Assembly: GCA_029254025.1 (NCBI GenBank)
Contig: JAQWYK010000012.1
Location: 1-64,000, forward strand
Source: Crocinitomicaceae bacterium
Lineage (GTDB): Bacteria > Bacteroidota > Bacteroidia > Flavobacteriales_D > Crocinitomicaceae
Length of the DNA stretch: 64,000 bases
Direction of reading: 5' to 3'
Shown: positions 28,948-38,430 of the stretch, one piece after another
Position numbering within the stretch: position 1 is the stretch's first letter
Layout of the letters: every line of letters begins with the position of its first letter
Notes under the pieces: generated by a model
Told to the model about the DNA's origin: nothing
What the model saw: only the letters and a program-made list of their open reading frames with translations
Database searches by the model: none
Program-made: the position numbers and the translations under genes

Positions 28948-31395
28948 ATGAGCGAATTATTTGACGATAGTATATTAGAATTTAACGTGCCAATAGATGG
29001 TGATGCCGATTTTATCCCGCTGATTACTCAAGAGGAAGAGGAAACAATGAATAATGCAGAGTTTCCGAATGAAATACCAATTCTTCCATTGCGCAACAAC
29101 GTCTTATTTCCAGGAGTTGTGATTCCAATTACAGTAGGACGCGACAAATCAATTAAATTGGTTCAGAAAGCCAATAAAGAAGATCGAATAATCGGTGTGG
29201 TAGCTCAAAAGAATCAAGAGGTCGAAGAGCCAGAATTTTCAGATGTGCACACGGTTGGTACCGTTGCTCAAATTGTGCGATTGCTTAAAATGCCGGATGG
29301 AAGCACGACAGTAATTATTCAAGGTAAGCGACGTTTTGAAATTATCCAGCCCACGCAAAGCGAGCCATTTATGAAGGCTGAAGTTCGTTTTTTCAAAGAA
29401 ACGAAAGCACCTAAAAAAGATAAGGAATTCAAAGCCATCATAGACTCAATGAAGGAATTGGCATTGAACATTATCAGAGATTCTCCTAATATCCCCACCG
29501 AAGCTCAATTTGCAATCAAGAACATCGATAGTCCAACATTTTTAATCAATTTCATTTCTTCTAACATGAATGCAGATGTAAAAAAGAAGCAATCGTTATT
29601 AGAAGAAATGGACCTCATAAAGCGTTCGATGGATTTGCTCCAACACCTAACTATCGAATCCCAACAGTTGGCAATGCGCAATGAGATACAAACACGCGTT
29701 AAAACGGACATCGATAAACAGCAACGCGAATATTTTCTGCATCAGCAAATGAAAACCATACAAGAGGAGTTAGGTGGTAGTCCGCAAGAACAAGATGTGC
29801 GAGAACTACGTAACCGAGCGAAATCCAAAAAATGGAACAAGGAGGTGGAAAAGTTGTTTTCCAAAGAACTAGATCGTTTACAGCGCATGAATCCTCAAGG
29901 GGCTGAGTATACTGTCCAGTTAAACTATTTAGATCTGTTGTTAGATTTGCCTTGGGGAGAATTCACAAAAGATAAATTAGATTTAAAGCGTGCTGAAAAG
30001 ATATTAGCGAGAGATCATTATGGCCTCGAAATAGTTAAGAAGCGAATACTTGAATACTTAGCTGTTTTGAAGTTAAAAGGAGATATGAAATCGCCCATAT
30101 TGTGTTTTTATGGACCTCCGGGAGTAGGAAAGACCTCATTAGGGAAATCGATAGCCGAGGCTTTAGGCCGAGAGTACGTGCGAATGTCATTGGGAGGATT
30201 GCACGATGAAAGCGAAATTCGCGGACACCGCAAAACTTACATCGGAGCCATGCCGGGTAGAATCATGCAAAATATTAAAAAATCGAAATCGGCGAATCCT
30301 GTTTTTGTATTAGATGAAATTGATAAACTCGGAAGGTCAAATCATGGTGATCCATCGAGTGCGTTGTTGGAGGTTCTCGATCCTTCCCAAAATAATGTCT
30401 TTTATGATAATTACATCGAAACGGAATTTGACCTTTCTAAGGTTTTGTTCATTGCGACAGCTAACGATTTAAATACAATTCAGCCTGCTCTGCGTGATCG
30501 AATGGAAATCATTGAGGTGAACGGATACACGCTGGAAGAGAAAATTGAAATTGCGAAACGGCATTTACTTCCTAAGCAGATTGAAGAGCACGGAATTGCT
30601 AAAAAAGACCTAAGTATCGCGAAAACCGTTTTAGAGACGATTGTAGAGGAGTATACACGAGAATCAGGTGTTCGCGGGTTAGACAAGCGAATTGCAAAGG
30701 TTGTAAGGAATAGAGCGCGTCAAATAGCGATGGAGGAAGAAGCAAGGGCAATAGTATCTATAAGTGACTTGCAAAAAATACTTGGCCCAGGAAGAAAGAA
30801 AACGGAATACATGAATAATGATATCGCCGGTGTTGTTACAGGGTTGGCGTGGACCTCAATGGGGGGCGATATTCTTTTCATCGAATCGTCCTTGGCGAAA
30901 GGAAAAGGTAAGCTTACGTTGACAGGAAATCTTGGTGACGTAATGAAGGAATCAGCCGTGATAGCCCTACAATATTTACGTGCTCATGCCCATTGGTTTC
31001 AATTAGATCAAGAAGTTTTTGATCGTTACAATGTTCATGTTCACGTTCCAGAGGGGGCAACCCCTAAAGATGGTCCTTCTGCTGGCATATCCATGTTGAC
31101 CTCTTTAGCGTCCGTTTTTACGCAACGAAAAGTTAAGAAAAATCTTGCAATGACAGGGGAGATTACGTTGCGCGGAGAAGTATTGCCAGTTGGTGGTATT
31201 AAAGAAAAAGTATTAGCCGCAAAGCGTGCGAAAATAAAGGAAATTATTTTGTGCTCGAAAAATCGAGCGGACATTGAAGAGATTACTCCCGAATATTTAA
31301 AAGGGTTAAATTTTCATTATGTCGATACAATGAAACAGGTTTTAGATATTGCCATAACAGGTGAAAAGGTAAATGACGCAGTAGAAATCGGATAA
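28948..31395 (+). CDS. lon: ATP-dependent Lon protease
   Basis: An 815-aa LonA protease that degrades damaged and regulatory proteins in the cytoplasm. Order: acidic N-terminal extension (1-40), LON substrate domain (about 41-240), helical region, AAA+ module with Walker A GPPGVGKT (389-396) and Walker B VFVLDEID, then the protease domain with the catalytic dyad Ser711 (PKDGPSAG) and Lys754, spaced 43 residues as in the family. A TGACA-GAT-TGACG element lies just upstream and resembles dyads before grpE (see separate entry), consistent with heat-shock control. Confidence 0.97.
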   Translation: MSELFDDSILEFNVPIDGDADFIPLITQEEEETMNNAEFPNEIPILPLRNNVLFPGVVIPITVGRDKSIKLVQKANKEDRIIGVVAQKNQEVEEPEFSDVHTVGTVAQIVRLLKMPDGSTTVIIQGKRRFEIIQPTQSEPFMKAEVRFFKETKAPKKDKEFKAIIDSMKELALNIIRDSPNIPTEAQFAIKNIDSPTFLINFISSNMNADVKKKQSLLEEMDLIKRSMDLLQHLTIESQQLAMRNEIQTRVKTDIDKQQREYFLHQQMKTIQEELGGSPQEQDVRELRNRAKSKKWNKEVEKLFSKELDRLQRMNPQGAEYTVQLNYLDLLLDLPWGEFTKDKLDLKRAEKILARDHYGLEIVKKRILEYLAVLKLKGDMKSPILCFYGPPGVGKTSLGKSIAEALGREYVRMSLGGLHDESEIRGHRKTYIGAMPGRIMQNIKKSKSANPVFVLDEIDKLGRSNHGDPSSALLEVLDPSQNNVFYDNYIETEFDLSKVLFIATANDLNTIQPALRDRMEIIEVNGYTLEEKIEIAKRHLLPKQIEEHGIAKKDLSIAKTVLETIVEEYTRESGVRGLDKRIAKVVRNRARQIAMEEEARAIVSISDLQKILGPGRKKTEYMNNDIAGVVTGLAWTSMGGDILFIESSLAKGKGKLTLTGNLGDVMKESAVIALQYLRAHAHWFQLDQEVFDRYNVHVHVPEGATPKDGPSAGISMLTSLASVFTQRKVKKNLAMTGEITLRGEVLPVGGIKEKVLAAKRAKIKEIILCSKNRADIEEITPEYLKGLNFHYVDTMKQVLDIAITGEKVNDAVEIG

Positions 31396-31448
31396 AGAAT
31401 ATCCTAGAATAAGCTAACGGAATAAACAGTTATTAAACTAGACAACTT

Positions 31449-31808
31449 ATGAACCATTCTATCAAGCGTTTTTTTCACTTACTCATGCTCATTATATTGC
31501 TTCCAATAAGCGCCTATGTACTCTTTTATTATTGGACAAATTCAAGCGTAGAAGGGTTACGTCAATTACCCACATTAATCTGGTCTTCAATTATTGTTTA
31601 CATTTTGATACAAATGATTAAGCGTTTTGTAACAAAAAAGGTAGAGTGGTATGAGTACACGTATTACATTGGTTTGGCTGCCGTATTAATTCCATTTGTA
31701 ATTCCCGCAAATCCTGATTGGTTATTTACTGTAACTCGTTACGGAACCTTATTTTTGGCATTTTCTCCAGTAGCAGATTTGATTCGATTTAGTCAAAAGA
31801 AAATCTAA
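31449..31808 (+). CDS. Small four-helix membrane protein
   Basis: A 119-aa protein with a basic N-terminus and four predicted membrane helices (about 9-28, 42-60, 72-88 and 92-110). Family not recognised. It follows lon by 53 bases and overlaps the convergent miaA gene by four bases at 31805-31808. Confidence 0.65.
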   Translation: MNHSIKRFFHLLMLIILLPISAYVLFYYWTNSSVEGLRQLPTLIWSSIIVYILIQMIKRFVTKKVEWYEYTYYIGLAAVLIPFVIPANPDWLFTVTRYGTLFLAFSPVADLIRFSQKKI

Positions 31809-32791
31809 TTCGTCTTTGGTATTTCTTGCGTAATGATCGGATGAAGTTCTGTTGGAGTTCCCCAAACGGCTCCTGAAATCCCTTTAAACCAAGTAAGTTG
31901 ACGTTTCGCGTAGCGCCTTGTATTCTGTTGGATTAGGTTAAATGCTTCGTAATAGCTAATGCTTCCTTCGAAATATGCAAATAGTTCTTTATAGCCGACG
32001 GTATTTAGCGCCTGATTATTTTTGAGAGGAAAGAGATTGCGAACTTCTTTTTCTAAACCTTTATCAAACATCTGCTGGACGCGTTCATTGATGCGTTCAT
32101 AAAGAATCTCCCGTGGATGATTGACGATATAATAATGAGTAGTGTATTCGTTTTGTTGCAGTTTTCCCTGCCGAGAAAGGGAATAGGGCATGCCAGTGAT
32201 GTCAATTACCTCTAGCGCACGAATTAATCGAACCGGATTGTTTTGATCTACCTTTTCAAAATATATAGGATCCTTGGAACATAATTCTTCTTGTAGATAG
32301 CGTATCCCTTTCTCTGCATAGATTGCGTTCCATTTCATTCGTACATCGTCATCCCCAGGAATATCGTCGATTCCCTCAATCAAGGATTTAATAAATAATC
32401 CTGAACCGCCCACAAGAATTACAGAATCATGTTTGGTAAATAATGATTTTAAAATCAGTCCAGCTTGTTGAGCATACTCTCCAGCGCTCAAAGGCTCATG
32501 AATAGAATGAGAGTCGATAAAGTAGTGGGGGACATTCTCCATTTCAACCGAGTCTGGCTTTGCGGTTCCTATCGACATTTCTTTATAAAACTGTCGACTA
32601 TCCGCAGAAAGAACGGGGCACAAATAATGTTTTGCAAGTGCCACTGATAGTGCCGTTTTTCCACTGGCCGTAGGGCCCGCTATGACGATGAGACGTTTGA
32701 TTTTTTTTAGCAAAGATAATGAATTTAGGTCTATATTAGGTGCGAAGTAGACAGGAAGTGAGTGAATCGTAAACAATTGTGTCGAAGTCAA
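31805..32791 (-). CDS. miaA: tRNA dimethylallyltransferase
   Basis: MiaA adds a dimethylallyl group to A37 of tRNAs reading UNN codons. P-loop GPTASGKT, SADSRQFYKEMSIGTAKP, GGSGLFIKSLIEG and the C-terminal YAKRQLTWFKG are intact. From the only ATG (32791) the protein is 328 aa, with about 27 residues before the usual MiaA start; an internal TTG at 32711-32713 would give the normal N-terminus. The true start is therefore uncertain; the upstream ATG is kept because no nearer ATG exists. Confidence 0.93.
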   Translation of the reverse strand: MTSTQLFTIHSLPVYFAPNIDLNSLSLLKKIKRLIVIAGPTASGKTALSVALAKHYLCPVLSADSRQFYKEMSIGTAKPDSVEMENVPHYFIDSHSIHEPLSAGEYAQQAGLILKSLFTKHDSVILVGGSGLFIKSLIEGIDDIPGDDDVRMKWNAIYAEKGIRYLQEELCSKDPIYFEKVDQNNPVRLIRALEVIDITGMPYSLSRQGKLQQNEYTTHYYIVNHPREILYERINERVQQMFDKGLEKEVRNLFPLKNNQALNTVGYKELFAYFEGSISYYEAFNLIQQNTRRYAKRQLTWFKGISGAVWGTPTELHPIITQEIPKTN

Positions 32792-32813
32792 TTCAAGAAA
32801 CCGTGAATTGTGC

Positions 32814-32821
32814 TATTTTTG
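32814..32821 (+). promoter_or_regulatory. Bacteroidota -7 element before the DUF4293 gene
   Basis: TATTTTTG matches TAnnTTTG, 17 bases before the ATG at 32839. No clear -33 TTTG at the usual spacing. Confidence 0.4.
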
Positions 32822-32838
32822 CATAAAATTTTACATGT

Positions 32839-33411
32839 ATGATTCAACGCGTTCAGACTTTGTATCTTATCTTGGCGATTGCTGCGCTCATTACGCTTAC
32901 CTTAGGAATTGAGGTGTATTCATATGCCATCGTTAAGGAACAAACAACTCACCTCGATGTGTACGTTAACTCATATGGTATTCAAATCGACGGGACAATT
33001 GATGCAACAGCCGCTAGTTCTGATAGAGCGTCATTACAGGTATTTTTAAATACCCAAGAAGAGCTTTCTGAGGTGAAAGGTGTAGCGTATAATAAGTTTC
33101 CATTTTTCTCAATTACATTGTTTTTATCGATGTTGACTATTGCTACTTTGTTAACGTTCAAAAAGCTCCCGACTCAGCTGCGTTTTGGAAGAATGGCATT
33201 TTTCTTCAGTTTGTTGGCTACTATTTTTACTATTGTCTTTTATTACGTCTTGAAAAGTGAATTCAGCGATGTAATAGAAAATGGAGAGGTTGCTTCCTAC
33301 CTTGGTTTGGGATTTTTCTGTTTAATAATTGCAACCGCATTTATTTTTCTCGCCAATATTGGCATTAAGCGCGATTTGGACTTAATCAAATCAATTGATC
33401 GTATACGTTAA
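32839..33411 (+). CDS. DUF4293 membrane protein
   Basis: A 190-aa protein with the DUF4293 start MIQRVQTLYLILA and four membrane helices (about 7-25, 92-110, 118-140 and 150-172), with a periplasmic loop between the first two. The family is restricted to Bacteroidota and has no known role. It overlaps the next gene by one base (TAATG). Confidence 0.85.
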   Translation: MIQRVQTLYLILAIAALITLTLGIEVYSYAIVKEQTTHLDVYVNSYGIQIDGTIDATAASSDRASLQVFLNTQEELSEVKGVAYNKFPFFSITLFLSMLTIATLLTFKKLPTQLRFGRMAFFFSLLATIFTIVFYYVLKSEFSDVIENGEVASYLGLGFFCLIIATAFIFLANIGIKRDLDLIKSIDRIR

Positions 33412-35303
33412 TGAATTTTCTTTCTGTTGAGAACCTCACAAAAAGCTTTGGGGATCGAATTATATTTCAAGATTTAACGTTCGGGATTGAACAAGGTCAA
33501 AAAGTGGCTCTTGTTGCCAAAAACGGAAATGGTAAGTCTACCTTATTGAAGTGCCTGATCGGACAGGAGTCCTTTGATTCTGGCCGTATTGTTTTTCGTA
33601 ACGATATTTCATTAGGTTATCTTGAGCAAGCAGAAAACTTAAACGACAGCAATACGATCATGCAGGAAGTTTTTGATCATGATTTACCAAAGCTTCAAGT
33701 GATTAAACAATATAATAAGGCGCTTAAGGAGAATGACGAAGAGGGAATGGCGGCACTTTTCGAGAAAGTCTCTGAATTAGATGCTTGGGATTTGGAATAT
33801 AAGGTAGAGCAAATTCTTACTCAGCTTAAGTTGACGGACTTTGAACGCAAGGTAGCAACGTTGTCGGGAGGTCAAAGGAAACGGGTAGCCTTAGCGAAAG
33901 TGCTGATTGCTGAGCCGGACTTTTTAATTCTAGACGAACCTACAAACCACCTTGATTTGGATATGATTGAGTGGTTAGAAACATATCTTTCGCAGTCACG
34001 CTCGACTATTTTCATGGTTACTCATGACCGCTATTTCTTAGAGGTTGTAGCAGATATTGTTCTTGAGTTAGAAGATCAAACGCTTTATCGATATAAAGGA
34101 AATTTCTCCTATTACTTAGAAAAGAAAGCGGAACGAGAGGCCCAACAGGAAGCTACCGTGGGTAAGGCGAGAAGTCATATGCGTACTGAGTTAGAGTGGA
34201 TACGTAGACAGCCTAAAGCAAGGGGTACGAAACAAAAAGCACGAATAGATGCTTTTCATGAGACAAAGAAAGTCGCTTCACAAAACATCGAAAGGGACGA
34301 GCTTGAAATTGGCACTAAAATGGAACGACTGGGCTCGAAGATTGTGGAACTCCACAACCTATCGAAAGCCTACGGCGATTTAACTATTTTAGAGAAATTT
34401 TCATACAATTTTAAGCGGAAAGAACGCCTAGGGATTGTAGGGCCGAATGGAGCGGGAAAATCGACTTTTTTGAAAATGATCATGCAGGAGGAGGAGCCTG
34501 ATAAAGGGAAGGTTGTCGTTGGGGATACAGTCGTGTTTGGTTATTACTCGCAAGAAAATATTCAGATTTCTGATGACCAGAAAGTTATCGATGTTATTCG
34601 TGATGTCGCTGAGTTCATACCTTTAGATAAAGGAAAGGAAATGACTGCTGCTCAGTTTCTTGAGAAGTTCCTTTTTCACAAGAGTATGCATTATAACTAT
34701 GTGCGAAAACTAAGTGGAGGTGAGAAGCGAAGGCTAAAATTAATGAAGGTGCTAATGGCTAATCCTAATTTTTTGATTTTGGATGAGCCGACAAATGACT
34801 TAGACATTTTTGTACTTAGTGTATTAGAAGATTACCTGAAGAATTTCCAAGGGTGTTTAATTGTGGTTTCTCACGACAGGTATTTCATGGATAAGATGGT
34901 AGATCATTTATTCGTTTTTGAAGGACAAGGTGTTGTAAACGATATAACAGGGAATTACACAGTTTTCCGTCAACTTGAAAAAGATAAAAAATTCCAAGCT
35001 GAAGAAGATCAGCGCGAAGTGGCAAAGCAAGCCATTAAAGTGGAGAAGGCCATAGAGCAACAAGTTCCGAAAAGTAATGAATCCGAGACGCGAAAGTTGT
35101 CGTTCAAAGAAAAAATGGAATTCGATACGTTGGAAAAAGATATAGAGCAACTCGAGGCGCGAAAGATTGAATTAACGGAAGTGTTGAGCAACCCTTCTTC
35201 AGCAACTGAAGCCTTAATACAGGCGGGAAAGGAACTTTCACAATTGGTAGAGGAGCTTGATCAAAAAACGGAGCGCTGGATTGAGCTTTCAGAGTGGGTT
35301 TAA
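33411..35303 (+). CDS. ABC-F family ATPase (Uup-like)
   Basis: A 630-aa soluble protein with two ATP-binding cassettes and no membrane helices. Walker A motifs AKNGNGKS and GPNGAGKS, signatures LSGGQRKRV and LSGGEKRRL, the inter-domain linker with RRQPKARGTKQKARI, and a C-terminal coiled coil (about 560-625) place it among Uup-type ABC-F proteins that act on ribosomes or branched nucleic acids. A second ABC-F gene, ettA, is at 50483. It is translationally coupled to the DUF4293 gene. Confidence 0.9.
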   Translation: MNFLSVENLTKSFGDRIIFQDLTFGIEQGQKVALVAKNGNGKSTLLKCLIGQESFDSGRIVFRNDISLGYLEQAENLNDSNTIMQEVFDHDLPKLQVIKQYNKALKENDEEGMAALFEKVSELDAWDLEYKVEQILTQLKLTDFERKVATLSGGQRKRVALAKVLIAEPDFLILDEPTNHLDLDMIEWLETYLSQSRSTIFMVTHDRYFLEVVADIVLELEDQTLYRYKGNFSYYLEKKAEREAQQEATVGKARSHMRTELEWIRRQPKARGTKQKARIDAFHETKKVASQNIERDELEIGTKMERLGSKIVELHNLSKAYGDLTILEKFSYNFKRKERLGIVGPNGAGKSTFLKMIMQEEEPDKGKVVVGDTVVFGYYSQENIQISDDQKVIDVIRDVAEFIPLDKGKEMTAAQFLEKFLFHKSMHYNYVRKLSGGEKRRLKLMKVLMANPNFLILDEPTNDLDIFVLSVLEDYLKNFQGCLIVVSHDRYFMDKMVDHLFVFEGQGVVNDITGNYTVFRQLEKDKKFQAEEDQREVAKQAIKVEKAIEQQVPKSNESETRKLSFKEKMEFDTLEKDIEQLEARKIELTEVLSNPSSATEALIQAGKELSQLVEELDQKTERWIELSEWV

Positions 35304-35307
35304 TTAT

Positions 35308-35460
35308 TCACTTTTTAAATAAAAACCATGACACTGTGGAGAACAGAAGCAAAAAGCTGAATGTGAGCCACCAATTTTGAACCACAAAAAATAACACCAA
35401 AGCAGTTGGAATCCCAAATAGAATCAGTAGGTGAAATGTACCTTGGTGTGGATTAGACAT
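35308..35460 (-). CDS. Small two-helix membrane protein, coupled to the cyclo-ligase gene
   Basis: A 50-aa frame starts at ATG 35460, inside the last codons of the upstream cyclo-ligase gene (eight-base overlap), and ends at TGA 35308-35310. The product begins MSNPHQGTFHLLILFGIPTA and has two membrane helices (about 9-28 and 31-48) with a Lys-Lys end. The overlap suggests translational coupling. No family recognised; its small size makes the call moderate. Confidence 0.55.
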   Translation of the reverse strand: MSNPHQGTFHLLILFGIPTALVLFFVVQNWWLTFSFLLLFSTVSWFLFKK

Positions 35461-36022
35461 TCAAATAATGTATGGTTTCTGGAGTCACCACTATATGTAA
35501 TGTAATATCATTTTCGTAGGTGTCGAGAATAGCCTCCTCTAATTCAAAAAGGTGCAACCCTATAAATTTGCAATTGGGATGACAATACGATAAGAAACGG
35601 TCGTAAAAACCTTTTCCGTATCCTACTCTAAAACCTTTTTTGTCAACTGCTAGAAGTGGCACAAAAACATAATCAAACTGCTCATATGGAATTTTCTTTC
35701 CATTTGTTGGTTCGGGAATATCGAACTCATTTAAGTTAAGAATAGTTTCTTCCGTGTAGGTTTTGTGCACAAGCGTAAGGTGATGGAAATCAGCAACTGG
35801 AAGTCCTACCTTCGCTCCAATTCCAAAAGCTCTTTCTAAGAGTCCATATGTGTTGATTTCATGATGACGTTCGATTGGAAGAAAAAGGCTTATCGTTTTT
35901 CCTTCCAATTGAAAATTCGACAGTACGCGCTCTGTGATTGCTTCACTTGATTCAATCAGTGATTTTGGAGAGATGGCCTTTCTTCGTGCCTTGTATAGTT
36001 TCCTTAATTCAGCTTTGGTCAT
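35453..36022 (-). CDS. 5-formyltetrahydrofolate cyclo-ligase
   Basis: A 189-aa enzyme that uses ATP to turn 5-formyl-THF into 5,10-methenyl-THF. The N-terminal basic helix KAELRKLYKARR, the substrate loop and the signature VPLLAVDKKGFRVGYGKGFYDRFL are intact, and the length is standard. Cytoplasmic. It is the first gene of a leftward pair with the small membrane ORF at 35308-35460. Confidence 0.92.
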   Translation of the reverse strand: MTKAELRKLYKARRKAISPKSLIESSEAITERVLSNFQLEGKTISLFLPIERHHEINTYGLLERAFGIGAKVGLPVADFHHLTLVHKTYTEETILNLNEFDIPEPTNGKKIPYEQFDYVFVPLLAVDKKGFRVGYGKGFYDRFLSYCHPNCKFIGLHLFELEEAILDTYENDITLHIVVTPETIHYLNV

Positions 36023-36124
36023 GATGGTTAATTCATGACCATAAAGTTAGGTAAAATAACGTAATTCAAGTTCATTTTCGAAACCTGAAAACCAAAAGGG
36101 GGGCGCAACCATATATTTTTATTG

Positions 36125-36132
36125 TACATTTG
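36125..36132 (+). promoter_or_regulatory. Bacteroidota -7 element before the cytochrome locus
   Basis: TACATTTG matches TAnnTTTG, four bases before the ATG at 36137, implying a very short or absent leader. Confidence 0.4.
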
Positions 36133-36136
36133 AAAT

Positions 36137-37171
36137 ATGAAACTAAACCTGTGTATTCTTTGCTTAGCTTCCATTGCCTTTTACTGGGTCATTTCTGCAG
36201 CAGCTGACGGGACGAGTAGCATAAAGCCCATCGATAAGAACACTAGCCTCGAAGAAGCCAGGATTGCTTTGGGAGCTGCACCGCTTATTCATCATATGGA
36301 CGCGTTTGATGCGGAATTGGCTGTTGTAGGTGAACAATTGATTATTCAAGGGAAGGCTAACTATAAGGAATTTAAAGGTAAACGTATTTCTTCATATTTT
36401 GTATGCACGGATTGTCATAACCTTGGTCTAGAAACACTAGAGTTAACATCTGTAAGTCAACAAGACAGGCTGGATTATGCTGTACAAAATAAAATTCCTT
36501 TTCTGCCCGGGTCTACTTTATTTGGTGTTTACAATAGAACTTCGTTTTATAACGATGACTATGACAAGAAATACGGAAATCTCGTTTTCGGTGCACGTGA
36601 CTCCTTGCGAAACGCGATTCAATTATGTGCCGAGTACTGTGCCTCTGGTCGAACACTATTGGATTGGGAGCTGGAAGCCATGATGCATTATTTTAAACGG
36701 GAGGAATTAACACTAAAGGATTTGCAGTTGACGACGGATGAAATGGATTTAGTGTCAACGGCTTCGAACAAAACAGCTAAAATTAAAGATGCTGCATTGT
36801 CTGTGTTAAATGACCATTATGTAACGGCTTATCGTGCTCATTTTCCTGGTGCTATGAATGAAAACAAAAGAACATATGGTGCTACTGGTAATGCACTGAA
36901 TGGGAAAAAGATATATGAAAGCAGCTGTATGTTTTGCCATGGCAATGCTAGAGTAACATATTTGAACCTAGAAAATGATGTGTTATCTGGAAGTTTTCTC
37001 TGGAACAACAAAGAAGGATATGGTGATAAATCGATTTACCAAGTTATTCGTTGGGGTACATATCCAATTGCCGGAAGAAAGCAATATATGCCCCTGTATA
37101 CAACGGAAAAGCTTACAGATGGTCAAATCGAAGATTTACTGGCTTACATTAAACAATTAGCAAACAAATGA
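36137..37171 (+). CDS. Di-heme c-type cytochrome
   Basis: The 344-aa exported protein (signal peptide to about residue 22) has two heme sites: CTDCH (90-94) and CMFCH (264-268), each starting a cytochrome-c-like domain. The second domain has a plausible axial Met (Met318 in KQYMPLYT). The first ends with a CAEYCASGRTLLDWE segment (Cys164, Cys168) and a helix AMMHYF. It is the first gene of a four-gene locus and overlaps the beta-barrel gene by ATGA, so the two are coupled. Role as an envelope electron carrier is inferred from the heme motifs. Confidence 0.85.
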   Translation: MKLNLCILCLASIAFYWVISAAADGTSSIKPIDKNTSLEEARIALGAAPLIHHMDAFDAELAVVGEQLIIQGKANYKEFKGKRISSYFVCTDCHNLGLETLELTSVSQQDRLDYAVQNKIPFLPGSTLFGVYNRTSFYNDDYDKKYGNLVFGARDSLRNAIQLCAEYCASGRTLLDWELEAMMHYFKREELTLKDLQLTTDEMDLVSTASNKTAKIKDAALSVLNDHYVTAYRAHFPGAMNENKRTYGATGNALNGKKIYESSCMFCHGNARVTYLNLENDVLSGSFLWNNKEGYGDKSIYQVIRWGTYPIAGRKQYMPLYTTEKLTDGQIEDLLAYIKQLANK

Positions 37172-38037
37172 TGAAAAATACATTACTTGGTTTTACATTC
37201 TTATTCGTAATCAATGGTTTCTCACAAACTGATACCAACATGGTCTTTGAGACATTCTCTACTGTCCACATAATAAATGGGCACTCAGCGGAGACCTTGA
37301 AAAAGAGACAATGGCGTTATGTAATTGCGCATCGTTTTGGAGATATCGCAGGACCAGCTGGTGGTGTTCAAACGGCGTTTGGTTTTGACAATGCCTCTGA
37401 CATCCGTTTTGGATTTGATCTGGGGATTACAGATAATATTATGGTTGGTGCTGGTCGACTGAAAGGAGCAAATAATCCTTACAGATCAATTCTTGAAGGG
37501 TATATTAAGTATCGTTTTTTAAGTCAAACGAAGGATAATCGTATGCCTGTGTCAGTTGCTGTAGTTGGAACAGCCTATGCCACGTATATGCCTGCGAGTA
37601 GTGATCCTGTATCAGTTGCTAGCTTTCCTAAGTTTATCCACCGTTTTAATTACGCTACTCAATTGTCGATTACTCGGAAGTTTCATCCGAGATTAAGTGT
37701 CGCATTAATGCCGACGTATGTTCACCGTAATTTGGTGAATGAAAATGATCAAAACGGTTTATTCTCATTGGGTGGAGCGGCAAACATTAAACTCACAAAG
37801 TCGCTCGGCTTGGTCGCCGAATATTTCTACAATGTGAATACATCGGAAGCACGAAGTGATTATAACAATAGCTTAAGCTTTGGTTTAGAGTGGATAACTA
37901 ATGGACATAACTTCACTTTAAATCTTACGAATGCAAGAGGTTTTGGAGAATTGCAGTATATTGCGTTAAATCAAACGGAATGGTTGGAAGGCCAATTTCG
38001 CTTTGGTTTTACAATAACACGAACATTTAAATATTAG
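37168..38037 (+). CDS. DUF5777 outer-membrane beta-barrel
   Basis: A 289-aa protein with a signal peptide ending FSQ (residue 19) followed by alternating strands and a C-terminal strand ending in aromatic residues (TRTFKY), typical of a beta-barrel of about 12 strands. The HIINGHSAETLKKRQWRYVIAHRFGD opening marks the DUF5777 family, which in Bacteroidota often neighbours c-type cytochromes. It is coupled by ATGA to the di-heme cytochrome, which suggests that both work at the outer membrane. Confidence 0.82.
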   Translation: MMKNTLLGFTFLFVINGFSQTDTNMVFETFSTVHIINGHSAETLKKRQWRYVIAHRFGDIAGPAGGVQTAFGFDNASDIRFGFDLGITDNIMVGAGRLKGANNPYRSILEGYIKYRFLSQTKDNRMPVSVAVVGTAYATYMPASSDPVSVASFPKFIHRFNYATQLSITRKFHPRLSVALMPTYVHRNLVNENDQNGLFSLGGAANIKLTKSLGLVAEYFYNVNTSEARSDYNNSLSFGLEWITNGHNFTLNLTNARGFGELQYIALNQTEWLEGQFRFGFTITRTFKY

Positions 38038-38057
38038 CCGAACAATCAAATTAATAT

Positions 38058-38414
38058 ATGAAAAGAATATATCTAATACTGATATTGTCAATAGGACTAT
38101 TAATACCGGCATGTAAAAAGCAAGAACCCACGCCTGTTACTCCAGAGTGCAGTGCACAGATTTCTTATGCAAGTGACATCGCAACATTGATTACAACGAG
38201 TTGTGCAACTTCTGGTTGTCACAATGCTGCAAGTTCATCTGCTGGATTTGTATTTGAAAACCACAGTCAGGTGAGTAACAATGCGTCGATTATTCTTAGT
38301 GTAATTCGTCATGAGTCCGGTTTTCAGGCTATGCCTCAAGGAGCGTCTAAATGGTCTGATGAACAAATTAATAACTTCGCATGTTGGTTAGAACAAGGAA
38401 AATTAAATAATTAA
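38058..38414 (+). CDS. Lipoprotein cytochrome-like protein with CX4CH motif
   Basis: A 118-aa lipoprotein (LIPAC, Cys19). Its folded part contains CATSGCH at residues 49-55: two cysteines with four residues between, then His, a wider-spaced variant of the CxxCH heme-binding motif, followed by the cytochrome-like MPQG (possible axial Met) and a C-terminal helix CWLEQG. Whether heme is attached depends on a heme lyase tolerating CX4CH. It lies 20 bases after the DUF5777 gene, in the same operon. Confidence 0.72.
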   Translation: MKRIYLILILSIGLLIPACKKQEPTPVTPECSAQISYASDIATLITTSCATSGCHNAASSSAGFVFENHSQVSNNASIILSVIRHESGFQAMPQGASKWSDEQINNFACWLEQGKLNN

Positions 38415-38430
38415 TTAGGATAAATCTAAA

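Noticed and set aside
32711-32718. -7 element TATCTTTG on the minus strand inside miaA
   Set aside because: It overlaps codons near the expected MiaA start; with it as promoter no ATG would remain before the P-loop. It could matter only if translation starts at the TTG there.
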